A DNA stretch of 5,685 nucleotides from Candidatus Zixiibacteriota bacterium (GTDB lineage: Bacteria; SM23-81; DAOVCL01), in NCBI GenBank assembly GCA_030670005.1, contig DAOVCL010000131.1:1-5685 (forward strand), in the 5' to 3' direction. The position numbers and the translations under genes are program-made. Of the stretch, positions 5,310-5,685 are shown in pieces (positions within the stretch are counted from its first letter, which is position 1; every line of letters starts with the position of its first letter). Under the pieces are notes generated by a model. The model had not been told where the DNA came from and ran no database searches. It saw only the letters and a list, made by a program, of their open reading frames with translations.

Positions 5310-5685
5310 TATCTTCTTCCATCTGCCCTGCATAAACCAGCCAAAGGTGATAAGCCCATTGGCCAGATCGGAGAGGGCAAGCCCAACCCAGATGCCGGTT
5401 GTCTCCAGGCTACGGGAGAGAAGAAGGCAGAGGGGGATACGCAGGATAAGGAGGGTAAAGCCAGTGATGTCCCTCGGAGAGATGGTATCCCCTGCCCCAT
5501 TCATAGCCCTGCTGAGGACAATAGAGGTCCCCAGAAAGACAAAGCTCAAAGTAAGGATGTGTAGATAGCTGACACCTATCTTCACCACATCGGGTTGCGG
5601 GTTGAAGACAGAGATAATGGGTTCCGCAAAGGTAAAGAAGAGACTACCGACAAGGACCATAAAGAGGCTATAGAAAAGGCAGGAG
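5295..5685 (-). CDS. MATE-family multidrug/Na+ efflux transporter, C-terminal part
   Basis: The gene enters from the right edge, so its start and roughly the first two thirds are outside the window; the frame is open to base 5685. The visible 130 residues end a multidrug and toxic compound extrusion transporter, an inner-membrane antiporter that exports drugs or metabolites using a Na+ or H+ gradient. Evidence is a run of hydrophobic helices (FMVLVGSLFFTFAEPIISVF; a helix around HILTLSFVFLG; a helix around FTLLILRIPLCLLL; a helix around GIWVGLALSDLANGLI) and the family signature RAMNGAGDT before the last helices. The native protein end, GRWKK, is followed by five residues (IGVSP) and a TGA read through the inverted repeat of the mobile element, so the original stop was replaced. 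MATE proteins usually end close to this point, so function is probably unaffected. The substrate cannot be told. Confidence 0.87.
   Translation of the reverse strand, partial: SCLFYSLFMVLVGSLFFTFAEPIISVFNPQPDVVKIGVSYLHILTLSFVFLGTSIVLSRAMNGAGDTISPRDITGFTLLILRIPLCLLLSRSLETTGIWVGLALSDLANGLITFGWFMQGRWKKIGVSP

Noticed and set aside
5292..5568. + strand open frames over the transporter gene
   Set aside because: They are antisense to clear MATE helices and are charged, low-complexity translations with no family.

Overview
The window is a bacterial cyclic-di-GMP signalling locus followed by a repeat-laden spacer, a decayed mobile element and the end of a membrane transporter gene. Arginine is written mostly as AGG/AGA, proteins are rich in Lys/Glu, and the coding DNA is moderate in G+C with strong purine bias on the coding strand. 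This is common in thermophilic or deep-branching anaerobes. Together with the short-period intergenic repeats it suggests an uncultivated bacterium, but I cannot assign a phylum from this stretch.

Layout. Bases 1-266 hold no gene I can support, only a weak terminator-like hairpin near the left edge. A compact + strand operon follows: a 56-residue excisionase/MerR-type helix-turn-helix protein (280-450), a two-GAF diguanylate cyclase (476-2128) and, one base after its stop, a GAF plus HD-GYP phosphodiesterase (2130-3356). The 575-base spacer 3357-3931 is a mosaic of small repeats: tracts with a 7-base period, tracts with a 10-11-base period, and four consecutive hairpins. A third signalling gene, GAF plus GGDEF (3932-5005), comes next. 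Ten bases after its stop sits a 295-base element (5015-5309) with perfect 26-base terminal inverted repeats. Inside it are two out-of-frame pieces of a REP-associated tyrosine (Y1/HUH) transposase. On the - strand, the 3' part of a MATE-family transporter gene (5295-5685) runs in from the right edge, and its stop codon lies inside the element's right inverted repeat.

How it fits together. Both GGDEF proteins keep the catalytic GG[D/E]EF loop, the substrate and metal residues and an RxxD product-inhibition site, so both should make c-di-GMP. The HD-GYP protein keeps its metal-binding motifs and should degrade it. Synthase and hydrolase are adjacent, probably co-translated, and share a related helix-plus-GAF input module, which suggests one cue may set both arms. 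No protein shows a membrane segment or signal peptide except the transporter, so the signalling is expected to be cytosolic. The least explained parts are the repeat mosaic at 3357-3931 and the way repeat DNA has become the coding ends of neighbouring genes.
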